This document shows positions 1 to 11,381 of a stretch of 64,000 bases of DNA, piece by piece. Origin of the DNA: Streptomyces capitiformicae (GTDB taxonomy: Bacteria; Actinomycetota; Actinomycetes; Streptomycetales; Streptomycetaceae); NCBI RefSeq assembly GCF_002214185.1, contig NZ_CP022161.1, positions 4,215,767 through 4,279,766 on the forward strand, in the 5' to 3' direction. A program made the translations under genes and the position numbers. Under the pieces are notes generated by a model. That model saw nothing but the letters and a program-made list of their open reading frames with translations, made no database searches and had not been told where the DNA came from. Numbering within the stretch: the first letter of the stretch is position 1; each line of letters opens with the position of its first letter.

Positions 1-32
1 GTCGGCATCAGGGGCCTTCGGGCACCGGGGCC

Positions 33-230
33 GGTCCGGTCGGCCCCAGTCATGGATGCGGTGACACCGGCTGCTGACGGCCAGGGCAGCCGGTGGAACC
101 GTTCGGCCCAGCGCGAGGCCTGGGCATGAGGGCCGTTCGGCCCCATGACGCGGCCCGGTCGGGTGCTGTCCCGGCCACTCCCCCACACCCGAAGGTGTCC
201 TCCATGAGCCGGGGCTTGTCCGGTCGGCCC
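33..230. promoter_or_regulatory. cydA upstream region with four DevR/OsdR-like boxes
   Basis: The 294 bases before cydA hold no convincing gene. They carry one exact copy of the palindrome GGGMC-N4-GKCCC at 130-143 (GGGCCGTTCGGCCC). Three copies have a good right half (GGCCC) and a degenerate left half, at 33-46, 96-109 and 217-230. The motif matches the form of the mycobacterial DosR box (GGGAC-N4-GTCCC). Four sites in 200 bases suggest cooperative binding by a DevR-like regulator controlling the cyd operon. Regulation is inferred; the repeats are seen directly. Confidence 0.6.
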
Positions 231-294
231 CGCATGTCCCCCTGCCGACCCCCGCCCCTCGGAGGCGCTCGGCCCGTACGCGAGGAGGCCCGCC

Positions 295-1839
295 GTGGAA
301 CTGGCGCTGGCTCAGGAAACCGTGGCGCGATGGCAGTTCGGCATCACGACCGTCTACCACTTCCTGTTCGTCCCGATCACCATCACCCTGGCCTTCCTGA
401 TCGCCGGACTGCAGACCGCCTGGGTACGTACCGGGAAGGACAGGTACTTCAAGGCCACCCGGTTCTGGGGCAAGCTCTTCCTGATCAACATCGCGATGGG
501 CGTGGCCACCGGCATCGTGCAGGAGTTCCAGTTCGGCATGAACTGGTCCGACTACTCGAAGTTCGTCGGTGACGTCTTCGGCGCCCCGCTGGCCATGGAG
601 GCACTGCTCGCCTTCTTCTTCGAGTCCACCTTCATCGGCCTGTGGATCTTCGGCTGGGACAAGCTGCCCCGGAAGATCCACCTGGCCTGTATCTGGCTGG
701 TCGCGGTGGGCACGTTCCTGTCGGCGTACTTCATCCTGGCCGCCAACTCCTGGATGCAGCACCCGGTGGGGTACGAGATCAACGAGACCACCGGGCGCGC
801 CCAGCTCAACGACATCGCGGCGGTGCTGTTCCAGAAGACCGCCCTGACCGTTGTCTTCCACACGCTCACCGCCTGCTTCCTCACCGGCGGCGCCTTCATG
901 ATCGGTATCGCCGTTTATCAGCTGCGCCGCGCGTCGAAGGCCAAGGCCGTAGACCGTACGCCGGGTCGGATCGCCGCGATGCGCACCTCGCTGCGGCTCG
1001 GCCTCGTCACCGTCGTCATCGCGGGCCTCGGCACGGCGGTCAGCGGCGACGCGCTCGCCAAGGTGATGTACGAGCAGCAGCCGATGAAGATGGCCGCCGC
1101 CGAAGCCCTGTGGGAGAGCGAGGACTCCGCGCCGTTCTCGCTGTTCGCGTACGGCGACGTCTCCGAGGGCCGCAACACCGTGGAGATCGAGATCCCGGGT
1201 CTGCTCTCCTATCTGGCCAAGGGCGACCTCAGCTCCGTCGTGCCCGGCATCAGCTCCGTCGAGGCGCTGGAGCAGGCCAAGTACGGCGATCTGGCCCAGG
1301 ACTACAAGCCGTCCATCCCCACCACCTACTGGTCGTTCCGCCTGATGATCGGTTTCGGCATGACGTCCTTCGCGATCGGCCTCGCCGGACTGTGGCTGAC
1401 CCGGAAGAAGCGGTGGCTGGCGGCGGAGAAGCAGCGCGGTGAGGACGAGGTGCCGCTGCTGATGCTCACCCCCACCCGTGAACTGGGTCCGGCCACGGGC
1501 CGCTGGGCCTGGCAGCTGCCTCTCCTCACCGCCGGCTTCCCGCTCGTCGCCAACTCCTTCGGCTGGATCTTCACCGAGATGGGCCGTCAGCCCTGGACCG
1601 TCTACGGGCTCATGACCACCGCCGACGCCGTCTCGCCCGGGGTGACCGTGGCCGAGCAGATCACCTCGCTGAGCGTGTTCACCGCCCTGTACGCGGTACT
1701 GGCCGTCGTCGAGGTGAAGCTGCTCGTCAAGTACGTCAAGGCCGGAGTTGTCGACGAGCAGCCACCGCCGGAAATCCCCTCGCTGCGCGGCCCCGCCGCC
1801 GGTGAGGACACCGACCGCCCGATGAGCTTCGCCTACTGA
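295..1839 (+). CDS. cydA: Cytochrome bd ubiquinol/menaquinol oxidase subunit I
   Basis: Subunit I of the high-affinity terminal oxidase, which oxidises quinol and reduces O2 to water in the cytoplasmic membrane. The protein has 514 residues, normal for the family. The N-terminus begins MELALAQETVARWQFGITT, followed by the conserved YHFLFVP histidine region that ligates heme b595 and by many hydrophobic segments. The quinol-binding Q loop lies around residues 240-330 and GRQPW follows later. The start is GTG at 295 with GAGGAGG about 7 nt upstream. It is first in a cydA-cydB-cydDC operon, preceded by four DevR-like boxes. Confidence 0.96.
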   Translation: MELALAQETVARWQFGITTVYHFLFVPITITLAFLIAGLQTAWVRTGKDRYFKATRFWGKLFLINIAMGVATGIVQEFQFGMNWSDYSKFVGDVFGAPLAMEALLAFFFESTFIGLWIFGWDKLPRKIHLACIWLVAVGTFLSAYFILAANSWMQHPVGYEINETTGRAQLNDIAAVLFQKTALTVVFHTLTACFLTGGAFMIGIAVYQLRRASKAKAVDRTPGRIAAMRTSLRLGLVTVVIAGLGTAVSGDALAKVMYEQQPMKMAAAEALWESEDSAPFSLFAYGDVSEGRNTVEIEIPGLLSYLAKGDLSSVVPGISSVEALEQAKYGDLAQDYKPSIPTTYWSFRLMIGFGMTSFAIGLAGLWLTRKKRWLAAEKQRGEDEVPLLMLTPTRELGPATGRWAWQLPLLTAGFPLVANSFGWIFTEMGRQPWTVYGLMTTADAVSPGVTVAEQITSLSVFTALYAVLAVVEVKLLVKYVKAGVVDEQPPPEIPSLRGPAAGEDTDRPMSFAY

Positions 1840-1855
1840 GGACCTACTGGGTCCT
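1839..1855. promoter_or_regulatory. Short inverted repeat between cydA and cydB
   Basis: AGGACC-TACTG-GGTCCT is a perfect 6-bp inverted repeat overlapping the last base of the cydA stop codon, in the 35-nt gap before cydB. It partly resembles the island's GGGMC-N4-GKCCC box but its spacing is 5 nt. It could be a weak operator or an mRNA hairpin that adjusts the cydA/cydB ratio. Low confidence. Confidence 0.25.
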
Positions 1856-1874
1856 TTCGGAAAGAGACACGGCC

Positions 1875-2870
1875 ATGCAGCTTCACGACGTCTGGTTCGC
1901 CCTCATCGCCGTCCTGTGGATCGGCTACTTCTTCCTCGAAGGCTTCGACTTCGGAGTCGGCGTCCTCAGCGGACTTCTCGCCCGCGACGAATCCGAGCGG
2001 CGCGTCCTCATCAATACCGTCGGCCCGGTCTGGGACGGCAACGAGGTGTGGCTGCTCACCGCCGGCGGCGCCACCTTCGCCGCCTTCCCCGCCTGGTACG
2101 CCACCCTGTTCAGCGGCTTCTACCTCCCGCTGCTGGCCATCCTGGTCTGCCTCATCGTGCGGGTCGTCGCCTTCGAGTACCGCGGCAAGCGTGACGACGC
2201 CCGCTGGAAGCGCGCCTGGGAACACGCGCTGTTCTGGACCTCGCTGCTGCCCGCGTTCCTGTGGGGCGTGGCCTTCGCGAACATCGTCCGGGGCGTCAAG
2301 ATCGATTCTGAGGGCGAGTACGTCGGCACGGTCCTGGACCTGCTGAACCCGTACGCGCTCCTGGGCGGCCTGGTCACGCTGACCCTGTTCACCTTCCACG
2401 GCGCGGTGTTCGTGTCCCTCAAGACTCGGGGCGGCATTCGTGAGCGGGCCCGGTCGGCGGCCCGGTGGGCGGGTTCGGCCACCGCCGGTCTCGCGCTGGT
2501 CTTCCTGTTGTGGACTCAGAGCGAGGGCGGCAACGTGCGCAGCCTGGCGGCGCTCGCCGTCGCCGTGGTCGCGCTGCTCGGCGCCCTCGCGGCGAACCAG
2601 CGGGCGCGCGAGGGCTGGGCGTTCACCCTGTCCGGCGTGACGGTCGCCGCGGCCGTCGCGATGCTCTTCCTCACGCTGTACCCGGATGTCATGCCCTCCA
2701 GCCTGAACACGGCCTGGAGCCTGACCGTCTCCAACGCCTCCTCCTCGGCGTACACGCTGAAGGTCATGACCTGGGTCGCCGCGATCATGACACCGCTCGT
2801 GCTGCTCTACCAGGGCTGGACGTACTGGGTGTTCCGGGGGCGCATCGGCGTCGAGCACATCCCCGCCTGA
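1875..2870 (+). CDS. cydB: Cytochrome bd oxidase subunit II
   Basis: Partner of CydA in the cytochrome bd complex. It has 331 residues, the family's usual size. The N-terminal FFLEGFDFGVGVL segment and WDGNEVWLLTAGGATFAAFP are characteristic CydB signatures, and about eight hydrophobic helices are visible. The start is ATG at 1875, preceded by GAAAGAGA. It follows cydA by 35 nt and precedes the transporter gene by 42 nt, so the three are probably co-transcribed. Confidence 0.96.
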   Translation: MQLHDVWFALIAVLWIGYFFLEGFDFGVGVLSGLLARDESERRVLINTVGPVWDGNEVWLLTAGGATFAAFPAWYATLFSGFYLPLLAILVCLIVRVVAFEYRGKRDDARWKRAWEHALFWTSLLPAFLWGVAFANIVRGVKIDSEGEYVGTVLDLLNPYALLGGLVTLTLFTFHGAVFVSLKTRGGIRERARSAARWAGSATAGLALVFLLWTQSEGGNVRSLAALAVAVVALLGALAANQRAREGWAFTLSGVTVAAAVAMLFLTLYPDVMPSSLNTAWSLTVSNASSSAYTLKVMTWVAAIMTPLVLLYQGWTYWVFRGRIGVEHIPA

Positions 2871-2912
2871 TCCCGGCTCGAAAGCCACCGAGAGACTGAG
2901 AGGCGGTCACCT

Positions 2913-5500
2913 ATGAAGCCCGTAGACCCGCGGCTGCTGCGCTATGCACGCGCCACCCGGCTCTTCCTCGCAGCATCCGTGGTTCTGGGCACGATCGGTG
3001 CCGCGCTGCTCGTCCTGCAGGCCGTCGCCATCGCCGACGTGGTGGTGGGGGCGTTCCAGGACGGGCGGGACCTTGCGTCCCTGCGCGATCCGCTGCTCCT
3101 GCTGGTCGGTGTTTCGGCCGGCCGGGCGGCGGTCGCCTGGCTCACCGAGACCGCGGCCCATCGGGCCTCCGCGGCGGTGAAGTCGCAGCTGCGCGAGCGG
3201 CTGCTGGCGCACGCGACCGCGCTCGGCCCGGACTACGTGGCCGCCCAGCGCAGCGGTGAACTGACCACGCTGGCCACGCGGGGTGTGGACGCGCTCGACG
3301 ACTATTTCGGGCGCTACGTACCGCAGTTGGCGCTGTCGGTGGTGGTCCCGGTCGTCGTCCTGGCCCGGATCGTGACCGCCGACTGGCTCTCGGCGGCGAT
3401 CATCGCGGCGACACTGCCGCTGATCCCCTTGTTCATGGTGCTCATCGGGCTCGCCACCCAGCACCGGATGGACCGTCAGTGGCGGACCTTGTCCCGGCTC
3501 TCGCACCACTTCCTCGACGTGGTGGCAGGCCTGCCCACGCTGAAGATCTTCGGCCGGGCCCGGGCGCAGGCGACGGCGATCCGGCGGATCACGGACGAGT
3601 ACCGCCGGGCCACGCTGCGCACGCTGCGGATCGCCTTCGTCTCGTCCTTCGCCCTGGAACTGCTGTCCACGCTGTCCGTGGCCCTGGTCGCGGTGAGCAT
3701 CGGTCTGCGGCTGGTCGAGGGCGGGCTCGATCTGCACACCGGGCTGCTGGTACTCGTCCTCGCCCCGGAGGCGTACGCGCCGATCCGGGCCGTGGGCGTC
3801 CACTACCACGCGAGCGTCGAGGGCCTCACGGCCGCCGGGAAGATCTTCGACGTTCTGGAGACCCCCCTCCCCCGGCGCGGCACCGCAGACGTCCCCGACC
3901 TCTCCTCGGCCCCCATCACGATCACCGGTCTCACCGTGACCCGCACGGGCCGCTCCGCTCCCGCCGTGGACGACCTGTCCCTGACCATCCGGCCCGGCGA
4001 GACACTCGCCCTCACCGGCCCCTCCGGAGCGGGCAAGACCACAGTCCTGTCCGTTCTGCTCGGCTTCACCTCCGCCACCGCCGGAACGGTGACCATCGGC
4101 GACCGGAACCTGGCCGACATCGATCCAGAGCAATGGCACCGCCACATTGCCTGGGTCCCGCAGCACCCCCACCTCGTCACGGGGACCGTGGCCGACAACG
4201 TCCGCCTCGCCCGCCCGGAAGCCACCGACGCCGAGGTACGGCGCGCCCTCGCCGACGCCCACGCCCTGGACCTCCCCACCGACCTCTGCCTCGGCGAGGG
4301 TGGCGCCGGCCTCTCCGCCGGCCAGCGCCAACGCCTCGCCCTCGCACGCGCCTTCGTCAGCGACCGTCCCCTCGTCCTCCTCGACGAGCCCACGGCCCAC
4401 CTCGACGCCGAGAACGAGGGCGCCGTCGCCGACGCCGTCCGTCGCCTGTCCGCCACCCGTACGGTGGTCCTCACAGCCCACCGCCCCGCCCTGGTGGCCC
4501 TGGCCGACCGAAGGGTGCACCTGAGCGCCCCGGTCACCGACGACCACGCGCAGCCGTCGCCGGGTCGCCCGATGGCCGAGCCTGCCGGGCCCGCGAACCG
4601 TACGCAGGGGATCGTCGACGGGCGGCACGGGGCCGGGTGGCCCAAGGTCCGAACCGCAGGCGGACCGCTGCGGCGCCTGACCCGGATGGCCGTCACCAGC
4701 CGCACCAGAGGGCGACTTGCCCTGGCCGCGCTCCTCGGAGCGCTCGCCCTCGCCTGCGCCGTCGCGCTGATGGGAACGTCCGGCTGGCTGATCTCACGGG
4801 CCGCGCAGCAACCCCCGGTGCTCCACCTCATGGTGGCCGTCACCTGCGTACGGGCCTTCGGCATCGGCCGCAGCGTGCTGCGCTACGCCGAGCGACTGGT
4901 GGCCCACGATGCCGTGCTGCGCGGCCTCGGCACCCTGCGGACAGCCGTCTACGCCCGCCTGGAACGGCTCGCGCCCGCCGGGCTGCGGCTGTACCGGAAG
5001 GGCGATCTGCTCTCACGCTTCGTCGCCGACATCGACTCTGTTCAGGACCATGTGCTGCGTTTCCGCCTCCCTGCCACCGCCGCGGCCCTGGTGGGGACGG
5101 CGGCCTCGCACGGCGCGCGCTGCCCGCCGGGCTCGACACCCCCGTCGGCGAGCACGGCGCCCGCCTCTCCGGTGGCCAGCGCCAACGCCTCGCCCTGGCC
5201 CGCGCGTTGCTCGCCGACTTCCCCGTCCTCGTCCTCGACGAACCCACCGAACACCTGGACCTGCCCACCGCCGACGCCCTGACAACCGACCTGCTCGCCG
5301 CCACACGCGGACGCGCCACCGTGCTGATCACCCATCGGCTCACCGGCCTGGATCAGGTCGACGAGATCCTGGTCCTCGACCACGGCCGCATCGTCCAGCG
5401 CGGCAGCTGGGAGGAACTGACGACAGTGCCCGGACCGCTGCTGCGCACGGTGGAGCGCGAGCGCGCCGCCGCCCTCTCCCCGATCGCCGTGTCCGTGTGA
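2913..5500 (+). pseudogene. cydD: cydDC fusion ABC transporter, CydC half decayed
   Basis: CydDC is a heterodimeric ABC exporter needed for cytochrome bd assembly; in actinobacteria both halves are often one polypeptide. The CydD half looks intact: transmembrane domain at residues 1-310, Walker A GPSGAGKTT near 370, signature LSAGQRQRLALARA and Walker B LVLLDEPTAHLD. The CydC half begins normally from about residue 590 and runs to DIDSVQDHVLRFRLPAT. At about 5095-5105 the reading frame then changes, and the remaining sequence resumes just before LSGGQRQRLALARALLADF and Walker B. The second half of the CydC membrane domain and its Walker A are missing. Total length is about 860 codons against roughly 1,170 for complete fusions. 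Only the CydD half can be functional as written. Confidence 0.85.
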
Positions 5501-5563
5501 CGGGGGAGGACGGGTGCGGCCACCCGTTACACGCCTCTTGCCCGTCGCTCGGGGAGCCCTCGT

Positions 5564-5676
5564 TCAGCGGCGGAGCACAGGCACGGTCCTCATGTGCGTC
5601 TTCGTCTCCGGCACTGCGACCCTGATCGTCAGGACATCGTTCTCGTACTCCGCAGCCGCGTCGTCCCTGGCGGTCC
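5564..5676 (-). pseudogene. Possible Hsp20/alpha-crystallin C-terminal remnant
   Basis: The 320-base gap between cydDC and the kinase gene holds no intact gene. On the minus strand one frame reads AEYENDVLTIRVAVPETK and ends at a stop at 5564. This resembles the C-terminal strand of the alpha-crystallin domain (YENGVLTVxVP) of small heat-shock proteins. Upstream sequence does not continue the domain in any frame, so at most about 35 codons survive. HspX/Acr is a classic DosR-regulon protein, so the context fits, but the stretch is short and could be chance. Confidence 0.35.
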
Positions 5677-5820
5677 GCGGACTCGAAGCGGCCGCCGTCA
5701 TGGGCCAGTTGCGCTCGGCGGACCACGCGCTCGCCGAGACCGGTACGCAGCCTCGACAGCTGAGGAGGCCGCCCCACCGGCGAGGGCAAGACCGCCGGGT
5801 TCGCGCTCAGGCGGTGAGGG

Positions 5821-7566
<1,746 letters not shown>

Positions 7567-7717
7567 TCAACCGTGCCGACAACCGACCGTGACTGTTCAT
7601 GTGCCACGGTACGGCCCACCGCCGGGGACGGTACAGGATCAAGCCGGGTCGCAACGGCTCCGCAGGTCAAGGCCTCCTCGACGCCTGCCGCCGAGCCTCG
7701 GGCTGCCCGGCGCATGG

Positions 7718-8617
7718 TCATGCCGTGTGGGGGACGACGGCGACCGGGGAGGCGGAGTGGTGCAGCAGGGTGTGGGCGACGCGGCCGAGCTGGAGTCCGA
7801 AGGTGCCCTTGTTGCGTCGGGCGCCGACGACCAGCAGGTCGGCGGTGGCCGACGCGTCGAGCAGGATCTTACGGGCGGGGCCCTCGGCGGTGCGCCGGTG
7901 CAGTTGCACGGACGGGTGTTCCTCGGCCACCTGGTTCAGCGCGGCCTCCAGCGTCTCGGCTGCTCGCTGTTCGTGCAGGCGGGCGGGTTCGCCTGCCAGC
8001 AGGGGATGGTCGGTGGTCTCGTGCGCGGGGCACCGCCAGGCCCGTACGGCTTCGAGGACGGCTCCGCGTCGCTCCGCTTCCTCGAAGGCGAAGCGCACGG
8101 CCGCCGAGTCGTGTGCCTGCTTGCCGACACCGAGCAGGACGCGCCCGTGGGTCGCAGGCTGTGTCTGCTTGTCGTGGCGGCCGCGCAGCACGATCACCGG
8201 GCAGGAGGCGTGGGCGGCCACGGTCAGGCTGACGGAACCGAGCAGGAACTCGGCGATGTCGCCGCGCCCGCGGTTGCCGACGACCAGTGCGGAGGCGCGT
8301 CGGCCCTCCCGCACCAGCGCGTACTCCGGCTCCTCCGGGACCACCTCGGTGAACACTTTCAGGTCCGGTTGGCGGCTGTGCGCCCGTCGGGCGGCGCCGT
8401 CGACGATCTTGTCGGCGAGGACCTGCTCGGATGGCTTGCCGAGGTCCTCGGCCAGCGCCGCGCCCTCGTACCACTCCCACAGCGAGGCATGCACGAGCCG
8501 CAGCGGCACCCCGCGCAGGGCGGCCTCGTCGGCCGCCCAGTCGACGGCCCGCAGGCTGGGCTCGGAGCCGTCGACTCCGACAACCAGGGGGAGCTCTGTC
8601 TGTTCGATCGTTCTCAC
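7718..8617 (-). CDS. Universal stress protein, tandem UspA domains
   Basis: 299-residue protein with two UspA folds. The first begins LPLVVGVDGSEPSLRAVDWA and the second about residue 155. Both end with ATP-binding loops of the G-x2-G-x9-G(S/T) type: GNRGRGDIAEFLLGSVS in the first and GARRNKGTFGLQLGRV in the second. ATP-binding USPs of this kind belong to the mycobacterial dormancy regulon. The GTG start at 8617 overlaps the stop codon of the upstream ADH gene (GTGA), indicating translational coupling. It is last in the USP-ADH-USP operon. Confidence 0.9.
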   Translation of the reverse strand: MRTIEQTELPLVVGVDGSEPSLRAVDWAADEAALRGVPLRLVHASLWEWYEGAALAEDLGKPSEQVLADKIVDGAARRAHSRQPDLKVFTEVVPEEPEYALVREGRRASALVVGNRGRGDIAEFLLGSVSLTVAAHASCPVIVLRGRHDKQTQPATHGRVLLGVGKQAHDSAAVRFAFEEAERRGAVLEAVRAWRCPAHETTDHPLLAGEPARLHEQRAAETLEAALNQVAEEHPSVQLHRRTAEGPARKILLDASATADLLVVGARRNKGTFGLQLGRVAHTLLHHSASPVAVVPHTA

Positions 8618-9636
8618 CGTCCCGTGCCGAGATCGAAGACGATCCGGGCCTTGATCTCGCCACGCAGCACCGCGTCGATCGACTCGTTGACGGAGGCGAG
8701 CGGGCAAGTCTCGTAGATGACCTTGGTGCGTCCGGCCGCGTGGAGTTGGAAGACCTCCGCGAGGTCCTGCCGCGTGCCGACGATCGAGCCGATCACCGAG
8801 GTGCCGTTCAGGACGGTGTCGAAGATCGGGACCTGAATCGTGCCGTGCGCCGGCAGGGCGACCATGACGAGCTTTCCACCGCGCCGCAGCCCGGAGTTGA
8901 CCGCGGTGAACGCCGCTTCGTTCACTGCGAGCGCGATGGCGGCATGCGCCCCGCCACACCGCTTGAGCACCTCGCCCACGTCCTCCTTGCGGGCGTCGAT
9001 GGTCAGGTCGGCGCCGAGTTCCCGGGCGAGTTCGAGCTTGTCGTCGGTGACGTCGATGGCCGCGACGGTGGCGCCGGCGATCTTCGCGTACTGCACGGCG
9101 AGGTGGCCGAGCCCGCCGACGCCGGAGATCGCCACCAGCTGGGTGGGCTGAACGCCTGCGACCTTGAGCGCCTTGTATGTGGTCACGCCCGCGCAGGTCA
9201 GCGGGGCGGCCTCCACGGCGGTGATCCCCGCGGGCACCGGCTGCGCGAAATCGGCCCAGGCGAGCATCTTCTCCGCGTACCCGCCGTCGCACCCGTAGCC
9301 GGTGTTGACCTGCTGCTCGCACAGCGTCTCCCAGCCGGACAGGCAGTGCTCGCACCGCCCGCACGCCTTGCCCAGCCACGGCACCGCGACCCGCTGCCCG
9401 ACGGACAGGTGGGTGACGCCGTCGCCGAGGGCCTCGATCAGGCCTACGCCTTCGTGGCCGGGGACGAACGGCGGGTTGGGCTTGACCGGCCAGTCGCCGT
9501 GCGCGGCGTGAATGTCGGTGTGGCACAGCCCGGAGGCCTCCACCCGGATGCGGACCTGACCGGGGCCGGGCTCGGGGTCGGGGCGCTCCTCGATGACCAG
9601 GGGCTCGCCGAACGCTCGTACGACCGCTGCCTTCAT
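8614..9636 (-). CDS. Zinc-dependent alcohol dehydrogenase (MDR superfamily)
   Basis: 340-residue NAD(P)-dependent alcohol/aldehyde oxidoreductase. Catalytic zinc ligands are visible in SGLCHTDIHAAHGDW and GHEGVG. The structural zinc cysteines are in CGRCEHCLSGWETLC. The Rossmann nucleotide loop is GVGGLGHLAVQYAK. Start ATG at 9636 is preceded by GAGGAGAGC. It lies between two USP genes on the same strand, 44 nt after the first and overlapping the second. It is a paralogue of the ADH at 16718-17731. Probable role: acetaldehyde/ethanol interconversion during oxygen limitation (inference). Confidence 0.92.
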   Translation of the reverse strand: MKAAVVRAFGEPLVIEERPDPEPGPGQVRIRVEASGLCHTDIHAAHGDWPVKPNPPFVPGHEGVGLIEALGDGVTHLSVGQRVAVPWLGKACGRCEHCLSGWETLCEQQVNTGYGCDGGYAEKMLAWADFAQPVPAGITAVEAAPLTCAGVTTYKALKVAGVQPTQLVAISGVGGLGHLAVQYAKIAGATVAAIDVTDDKLELARELGADLTIDARKEDVGEVLKRCGGAHAAIALAVNEAAFTAVNSGLRRGGKLVMVALPAHGTIQVPIFDTVLNGTSVIGSIVGTRQDLAEVFQLHAAGRTKVIYETCPLASVNESIDAVLRGEIKARIVFDLGTGR

Positions 9637-9680
9637 GATCTCTGCTCTCCTCGGTGCTCTGGGGTGGTTCTCGCGGGTGG

Positions 9681-10586
9681 TCAGTCGTGCGCGACGACGG
9701 CGACGGGGGCGGTGGCGTGGTGCAGGACGGCGTGGGTGACGGAGCCGATGTGGATGCCGAAGGGGCTGCGGCGGATCCGGCGGCCCACGACGACCAGGGA
9801 AGCCTCGCGGGAGGCGTCGACCAGGTGGTTCGCGGGGCTGCCGAAGCGGGACTCCTCGACGACTTCCACGTGGGGGAATTTCTCCTTCCACGGGTGCAGC
9901 ACCGCGGCCAGCGCGGCGGCGTCCTGACGGCCCAGCTCCACGCCGATTTGGGGAGCGGCGGGCAGGCTGGAGACATAGTGGGGCGGCAGGTTCCAGCCGT
10001 GGACGACCCGCAGGGAGGTCTGCCGTCGGGCGGCTTCCTCGAAGGCGAAGGTGATCACCGCGTCGTCCGGCCGGTCGGTGTCGAGGCCGAGCACGACGGG
10101 TCGGAACCCGGTCGCGGCGGAGGGGATTCCCGCCGGGTCCATCTCGCGCTCGTCGGCGGCCTGCTCCCAGGCCCGTACGAGGACCACAGGGGTCTCGGCG
10201 TGCGCGACGACGGCCTGTCCGATGGAGCCGACCAGGAAGCCGCCGAGCCCGCTCAGCCCGCGGGAGCCGAGAACCAGCAGCTCGGAGTCCTTCGCCGCCG
10301 CCACCAGTACCTCGCTCGCCCGGCCCGTCAGCTGCTCGACGGTGATCTCGACGCCCGGATGACGCAGCCGGAGACCGGCGGCCGCCTCCCGGGGAATCCT
10401 CTCGCTCCAGTGCGTTTGCGTCTCGGCCCCGAGGAGCGGCGCCTGCGCCATGGGCTCGGGGACCGGCTCCCAGACGTTGACGAGCCGCAGCGGCAGCTCG
10501 CGCAGCTTCGCCTCGCGGGCCGCCCACTCGGCGGCGGCCAGGCTCTCGCGCGAGCCGTCGAGACCCACGGTGACAGTGCGGGACAT
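9681..10586 (-). CDS. Universal stress protein, tandem UspA domains
   Basis: 301 residues, two UspA domains. The first starts SRTVTVGLDGSRESLAAAEW and has GSRGLSGLGGFLVGSIG as its ATP loop. The second has GRRIRRSPFGIHIGSV. I place the start at the ATG at 10586 because GGAGGTACGACC precedes it and homology begins there; the frame stays open further upstream. It is the first gene of the USP-ADH-USP operon and has a DevR-like box about 105 nt upstream (10691-10704). Confidence 0.9.
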   Translation of the reverse strand: MSRTVTVGLDGSRESLAAAEWAAREAKLRELPLRLVNVWEPVPEPMAQAPLLGAETQTHWSERIPREAAAGLRLRHPGVEITVEQLTGRASEVLVAAAKDSELLVLGSRGLSGLGGFLVGSIGQAVVAHAETPVVLVRAWEQAADEREMDPAGIPSAATGFRPVVLGLDTDRPDDAVITFAFEEAARRQTSLRVVHGWNLPPHYVSSLPAAPQIGVELGRQDAAALAAVLHPWKEKFPHVEVVEESRFGSPANHLVDASREASLVVVGRRIRRSPFGIHIGSVTHAVLHHATAPVAVVAHD

Positions 10587-10690
10587 GGTCGTACCTCCTA
10601 CGGGCGCTTCAAGCGCTACGGGCGGGGGATCCGTTGTCAGCATGGCCGCCCGGGAAGGCAGCGCGGAGAGGCCGCAGGGTCCAGAGCAGA

Positions 10691-10704
10691 GGGCCGAACG
10701 GTCC
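10691..10704. promoter_or_regulatory. DevR/OsdR-like box upstream of USP-ADH-USP operon
   Basis: GGGCC-GAAC-GGTCC(C), one mismatch from GGGMC-N4-GKCCC. It sits in the 214-nt gap between the divergent USP gene (start 10586) and the SulP fragment (start 10801), and is best assigned to the USP operon. Confidence 0.5.
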
Positions 10705-10800
10705 CACCCGCGATCCTGATGTCTCACGTACTCGGGTCATGGGCAGGCTGCGCGGCGTGAGGAGACCCAGGGTGCGGAACCCGGGCGAGCACGCCCCCCG

Positions 10801-11166
10801 GTGGCGCCGTCTGACGCCCGGGCTCGGAGTGCTCGTCGGCTAGCGCGGCGTGCGTGGCTCAGGGGCGACCTGCTGGCCGGTGTCACGGTGGCGGCGTATC
10901 TGGTCCCGCAGGTGATGGCGTACGCGGGTGTGGACGGGCTGCCGCCGGTCGCCGGGCTGTGGGCGATCCTGCCCGCACTGGCCCTCTACGCCCTGCTCGG
11001 CTCCTCACGGCTGCTGTCGGTCGGCCCGGAGTCGATGACCGCGCTGATGACGGCGACGGTCGTCGCCCCGCTGGCCGCCGGTGACCCGGCCCGGTACGCC
11101 ACCCTGACGGCGGCCCTCGCGGTGACGGTCGGTTGGTGCTGTGCGGCCCGGGCTGGGGGCCGGTAG
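10801..11166 (+). pseudogene. SulP-family sulfate permease, N-terminal fragment
   Basis: About 120 codons. The sequence DLLAGVTVAAYLVPQVMAYA, followed by LPPVAGLWAILPALALYALLGSSR and SVGPESMTALM, is the conserved N-terminal membrane region of SulP anion permeases (normally 480-570 residues). After ALAVTVGW the frame is lost and reading stops at 11166, and no downstream frame continues the family. GTG start at 10801. A truncated, non-functional copy. Confidence 0.75.
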
Positions 11167-11233
11167 TCCCTGCAGCGGCCCCGGCCGTTTCCGGGTGGCT
11201 CGTCGACTCTCGGGATTTCACTCCACCGCGTGG

Positions 11234-11272
11234 GCGGCCGCCGCCCTGTGTGTCGGTGAGGGCGGCGGCCGC
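11234..11272. terminator. Strong hairpin, convergent terminator
   Basis: A 14-bp perfect stem (GCGGCCGCCGCCCT, 11234-11247, pairing with 11259-11272) with an 11-nt loop. It lies between the SulP fragment (+) and the flavodoxin gene (-, stop at 11382). A second 10-bp stem (11320-11329 with 11365-11374) is closer to the flavodoxin stop. No T-tract, as is usual in Streptomyces. Probable transcription end for the flavodoxin gene. Confidence 0.55.
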
Positions 11273-11381
11273 TGCGCGAGTTCTCGCGTCCCCCCTGGCG
11301 TGAGAGCTCGCGCGGGAACCCTTGCGGCTTCATAGGGCATGCGGGGAGCGTGCCCACCGACGCGAGCCGCAAGGACCTGGC

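Noticed and set aside
1833..2888. Long minus-strand open frame antisense to cydB
   Set aside because: It mirrors the codon positions of cydB, is rich in Gly/Asp/Glu/Gln as expected of antisense high-G+C DNA, and has no domain or ribosome-binding site.
11259..11374. Site-specific attachment site near the SulP fragment
   Set aside because: The inverted repeats are better explained as terminators; there is no integrase gene and no tRNA end nearby.
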